The position numbers were made by a program, and so were the translations under genes. A stretch of 64,000 nucleotides of DNA, from positions 30,583,501-30,647,500 of the forward strand of contig CATNEN010000038.1 in assembly GCA_950097015.1 (NCBI GenBank), in the 5' to 3' direction. Shown in pieces: positions 59,690 to 64,000 of this stretch. The notes beneath the pieces were generated by a model that saw only the letters and a list, made by a program, of their open reading frames with translations, ran no database searches and had not been told where the DNA came from. Positions within the stretch are counted from its first letter, which is position 1, and the number at the start of each line of letters is the position of its first letter. This DNA is from Macrostomum hystrix. Taxonomy: Eukaryota; Platyhelminthes; Macrostomidae.

Positions 59690-59972
59690 TAATAATTGCA
59701 GAAGGGCAGTGGCGCATCATTTGGTGACACTGGACCCGCAGCCAGCGAGGAGGCAATTCTGCCCATTTCACTGAGCACACACTCACACAGGTGTGTACAT
59801 CTGCCCTGACTTTCTCATCGTCAGGCAGTGTACACTCTCACTGTGCCTTGGAGGTTTTTCCCTCAAGGGCGTAAATTGCACGACAAGCCACCAAGCCTTC
59901 TCTCCGCGGCTGCGGCCCAATTTAATGTGGCCCCACCGCAGATTCGAGCTCAGGACCGTGGTGCGAGAGGCA
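59690..59972 (-). mobile_element. family 1 SINE, copy E (5' truncated, with ATT tail)
   Basis: The plus strand begins with (AAT)n, then GCAGAAGGGCAGTGGCGCAT; on the minus strand it contains the body and box B-like GAGCTCGAATCTG and ends within the tRNA head. The (ATT)n tail matches copy B. Confidence 0.85.
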
Positions 59973-59999
59973 GTTTTCGTAAATTGTGATTCTCTTCAT

Positions 60000-60330
60000 T
60001 ACTTTTATGAAGCATTAATTAAGAAAGCTTTAATTCAGAAAAGCGTTAATTCTAAAAAATCGTTTATTCTGAAGAAGCGGTAATTCCGAAAAGCGTTACT
60101 TCTGAAAAGCGTTAATTCTAGAAAGCATTAATTCAGAAAGCGTTAATTCTAAAAGCGTTACTTCTGAAAAGCGTTAATTCTAGAAAGCATTAATTCAGAA
60201 AGCGTTAATTCTAAAAGCGTTACTTCTGAAAAGCGTTAATTCTGAAAAGCGTTAATTCTAAAAGCGTTAATTCTAAAAGCGTTAATTCTGAAAAGCGTTT
60301 TTTCAGAGTAGCGTTAATTTAGAAAAACAA
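60000..60330. repeat. 16-bp minisatellite, right block
   Basis: About 18 units of GCGTTAATTCTGAAAA, related to the block at 59.4 kb and more diverged. Confidence 0.88.
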
Positions 60331-60334
60331 AAGT

Positions 60335-61025
60335 TCTAAAAATTAATAGTACGAAAAAAATTTTTTGGTTTTAAGCGTTTATACTTACTAAGTATAAATA
60401 TTTACAAAAATACATAGGTGATTGCACCACATCACGGTCGTATTGAGAAGTTATGCAGTGAATCAAAATACTAATTCTATGTGCATTAATTAGTAGAACT
60501 GAAATCTATGCACAATATAAACAGAATGATAAACGTCATTGGAGTTCATGGAATTTGGGATTTTAGTATAACACTCAAAGCATTCCCTACCAGTGACTGC
60601 TATTGAGGATAAACCTCCCCTCTATCACATGAGGATTTCGCTGTTAATGCGCTTCGCTAAGCACTTGACCGCCGAGGGCATTGGTTGGGATTATTTATTC
60701 CTGGATTCTTGGAATAAATTCCCCCCCTGCCACTGCGGCCACTTCATGGCTATCATTTATTTCACACTAAAGTAATGTGCCGTAGTCTGAGCTGAAGAGT
60801 GCTTAAATGAACTATTTTTATAGAGACAAAACTAGAGAAAATCAAACAGAGCAAAGAGAATAGGTTCCCTAAATAAACTGACGGAGCTGTTTGCTTGTTC
60901 TGGCAAGCTGGTGTAAAAGAAATTAAGAAAATATTTTATTTGAAAAATGTTTGTCAGTTTGAACTGCTTTTTACCTTTTTAGTGCAACGCTACCCTTATT
61001 CATTAAACACAGTTCCCAGTTTGAG
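60335..61025. other. unique AT-rich sequence
   Basis: No gene recognised. Confidence 0.5.
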
Positions 61026-61027
61026 CC

Positions 61028-61293
61028 TCACTCACTCACTCACTCACTCACTCACTCACCCACTCACTCACTCACTCACTCACTCAATCACTCACTCACT
61101 CACTCACTCACTCACCCACTCACTCACTCACTCACTCACCCACTCACTCACTCACTCACTCACTCACTCACTCACTCACTCACTCACTCACTCACTCACT
61201 CACTCACTCACTCACTCACTCACTCACTCACTCAATCACTCACTCACTCACTCACTCACTCACTCACTCACTCACTCAATCACTCACTCACTC
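61028..61293. repeat. (ACTC)n microsatellite
   Basis: About 66 tetranucleotide copies with rare ACCC and AATC variants. Confidence 0.97.
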
Positions 61294-61294
61294 A

Positions 61295-61960
61295 CGGTGA
61301 CTCATATAGTCATAGAATAGAAAGCATAAAAAAACATAACGCCAGTCAGTTTGAAGTGTACAAAATTGCGGTCTCTGTCAAAGAAGACTTTGAGCAGAAG
61401 TGCGAAAGCAGGAAATTGATGTTGACAACAGCTTTGTAATCTATTTTTTTCTGTCGCAATCTTCGCAGAAACAGCATTTTTTTCTATGTTTAATACGCTA
61501 AGCCATTTTTTCAACTAAGAGCTTGTCTGCTTGGAACTGTAATACTGATACTATTAGAATATTTAGTCAAATGCCAATATATTGTTTAATATTTCTCTGA
61601 CAAAACTGATGTCAATCAAGCAAGGATTTGAATCAGGCTCATTATTTTTGCATGTATCCATCTAAACTAATACCTCGTTTATGTTGGCAGGCAGTCTTCA
61701 AGAACCACTTTTTACATTTTCATGAATCACATTTATGCCTCCCTGGTCTGAAAGGGTCCCATGCTGCTAGGTTTAAGTTATTATACATTTATGAGACAGG
61801 TATTGGACACTGAAGACAATAGGCATTTGCTGTGTGCCTGTAATCTATACGCTAGACAAACTTCTACTGCCACTGGGGCATTAATTAAGTCGACAGTGTT
61901 TAACTCCCTTCTCAATCTTGTCCCTCTCTCCGCTTTCCTGTAGCCATCTCTCCCCCTATC
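61295..61960. other. unique sequence
   Basis: No feature recognised. Confidence 0.5.
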
Positions 61961-61964
61961 CCTC

Positions 61965-62470
61965 TCTCCTCTGCTTCTCTCCCTCTCCCTCTCTCCCTCT
62001 CTCTCCCTCTCCGTCTCCCTATCTCCCTCTCTCACCCTCTCCGTCTCCCTATCTCCCTCTCTCTCCCTCTCCGTCTCCCTATCTCCCTCTCTCTCCCTCT
62101 CCGTCTCCCTATCTCCCTCTCTCACCCTCTCCGTCTCCCTATCTCCCTCTCTCTCCCTCTCCGTCTCCCTATCTCCCTCTCTCACCCTCTCCGTCTCCCT
62201 ATCTCCCTCTCTCACCCTCTCCGTCTCCCTATCTCCCTCTCTCACCCTCTCCGTCTCCCTATCTCCCTCTCTCACCCTCTCCGTCTCCCTATCTCCCTCT
62301 CTCACCCTCTCCGTCTCCCTATCTCCCTCTCTCACCCTCTCCGTCTCCCTATCTCCCTCTCTCACCCTCTCCGTCTCCCTATCTCCCTCTCTCACCCTCT
62401 CCGTCTCCTATCTCCCTCTCTCACCCTCTCCGTCTCCCTCTCCCTCTCCCTCTCCCTCCCTCTCCCTCTC
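61965..62470. repeat. 30-bp pyrimidine-rich minisatellite
   Basis: About 14 near-identical copies of a 30-mer containing ATCTCCCTCTCTCACCCTCT then CCGTCTCCCT. Confidence 0.95.
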
Positions 62471-62474
62471 ACCC

Positions 62475-62860
62475 ACTACATTATTTAACCAAGAAACAGA
62501 GATTCGCTTTCAACTTGTAATGTTTCGTAAGTTGCATAACAGTCAACACGCACAAAAGTTATTGCCGTAGCAATGTTCGCTTCGCTTGAAAAATAGTTTT
62601 TCCTCAATAGCGCAGGTAATTCTCTAGTTCTTTTTCAGATATTCAGCTTTTGCTTTTGCAGAAAAAGCTATTCTTACTTCTTTATAAAGGACTTCTAAAT
62701 TTTTGTCAACTTCGTTTAGCTGAAATGTTTGACACAAGTTACACTTGAAGGTACTTGACTACATAAAAAATATTTAGCCTTTAATTTTTAGAAGAGTGCA
62801 TCCTTTAAAATGCATAGTTTTATAGGTAATAACTATGATCAGATATGAAAATACACAAGC
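62475..62860. other. unique AT-rich sequence
   Basis: No feature recognised. Confidence 0.5.
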
Positions 62861-62864
62861 AACA

Positions 62865-63815
62865 ATTCAGTTGGTCATTCAGCTACTCACTCAGTTGGTC
62901 ATTCAGCTACTCTCTCTGTTGGTCATTCAGCTACTCATTCAGTTGGTCATTCAGCTACTCATTCAGTTGGTCATTCAGCTACTCTCTCTGTTGGTCATTC
63001 AGCTACTCATTCAGTTGGTCATTCAGCTACTCATTCAGTTGGTCATTCAGCTACTCACTCAGTTGGTCATTCAGCTACTCATTCAGTTGGTCATTCAGCT
63101 ACTCATTCAGTTGGTCATTCAGCTACTCATTCAGTTGGTCATTCAGCTACTCATTCAGTTGGTCATTCAGCTACTCACTCAGTTGGTCATTCAGCTACTC
63201 ACGCAGTTGGTCATTCAGCTACTCATTCAGTTGGTCATTCAGCTACTCATTCAGTTGGTCATTCAGCTACTCTCTCAGTTGGTCATTCAGCTACTCACTC
63301 AGTTGGTCATTCAGCTACTCACTCAGTTGGACATTCAGCTACTCACTCAGTTGGTCATTCAGCTACTCACTCAGTTGGTCATTCAGCTACTCACTCAGTT
63401 GGTCATTCAGCTACTCACTCAGTTGGTCATTCAGCTACTCACTCAGTTGGTCATTCAGCTACTCATTCAGTTGATCATTCAGCTACTCATTCAGTTGGTC
63501 ATTCAGCTACTCATTCAGTTGGTCATTCAGCTACTCTCTCTGTTGGTCATTCAGCTACTCACTCAGTTGGTCATTCAGCTACTCACTCAGTTGGACATTC
63601 AGCTACTCACTCAGTTGGTCATTCAGCTACTCACTCAGTTGGTCATTCAGCTACTCACTCAGTTGGTCATTCAGCAACTCATTCAGTTGGTCATTCAGCC
63701 ACTCATTCAGTTGTTTAATCAGCTACTCATTCAGTTGGTTAATCAGCTACTCACTCAGTTGATCATTCAGCTACTCACTCAGTTGGTCTTTCAGCAACTC
63801 ATTCAGCCCCATCAA
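62865..63815. repeat. 24-bp minisatellite built of two 12-bp halves
   Basis: About 39 copies of a 24-mer made of GGTCATTCAGCT and ACTCATTCAGTT. Open frames (IQLVIQLL and similar) run through it without coding meaning. Confidence 0.95.
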
Positions 63816-64000
63816 ACAAAAACAGAATGCAGAAAATGAATTTCAAACAGTTAACTTTACAATCTGTACTCATGAAAACAATCGACAGCTATTGTATTTT
63901 CATAATCACTAACATTTGATCATACAATGAGCTTGCATAGTACAGAGATTACTAGATTTCTATAGCTATAGAAAATCAACCCACGACCAATTGTCTCAAA

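Noticed and set aside
60593-60775. 60-codon plus-strand frame
   Set aside because: No signal, family or conserved motif; probably chance.

Overview
The window is eukaryotic and almost certainly from an invertebrate animal. It has introns with GT-AG boundaries in consistent phase, a replication-type histone H2B with a metazoan histone 3' stem-loop, a DAZAP2-like gene, tRNA-derived SINEs, an intact Ty3/gypsy-type LTR retrotransposon, and a large immunoglobulin/fibronectin-III cell-adhesion gene of the Echinoid type. The H2B and the repeat-rich genome would fit a lophotrochozoan such as a free-living flatworm, but the sequence alone does not fix the phylum.

Region by region: 0.6-1.1 kb holds a DAZAP2-like gene (+). 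3.1-4.5 kb holds a two-exon gene for an unrecognised single-pass membrane protein (-), whose only intron is filled by a 20-bp minisatellite. 7.15-8.3 kb encodes a secreted cysteine-rich, Ser/Thr-rich protein (+). 9.2-9.7 kb is histone H2B with its stem-loop (-).

From 10.46 to 56.52 kb the minus strand carries one gene, which I reconstructed as 12 coding exons. Every exon-exon junction is phase-consistent. The total is 3447 nt, about 1148 residues: signal peptide, seven Ig-like domains, two FN3-like domains, one membrane segment, and a cytoplasmic tail ending in E-V-V-V, which resembles a C-terminal PDZ ligand. This order matches Echinoid-type adhesion receptors.

The introns of that gene make the locus unusual. 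Eight of its eleven introns carry tandem arrays of short units (8-32 bp), mostly a different unit each time; the longest is 6.2 kb of a 17-mer. Intron 10 instead holds a complete LTR retrotransposon (11545-16167, identical-looking 155-bp LTRs, 5-bp target duplication), several SINEs, and a small zinc-finger cassette inserted inside one SINE. Upstream of the first coding exon (56.6-64 kb) there are more arrays and one SINE but no convincing gene. Tandem arrays cover roughly 28 kb of the 64 kb.

Splice sites, domains and the Echinoid assignment were read by eye. RNA-seq and profile searches would be the decisive tests. Copy numbers and array edges are estimates.
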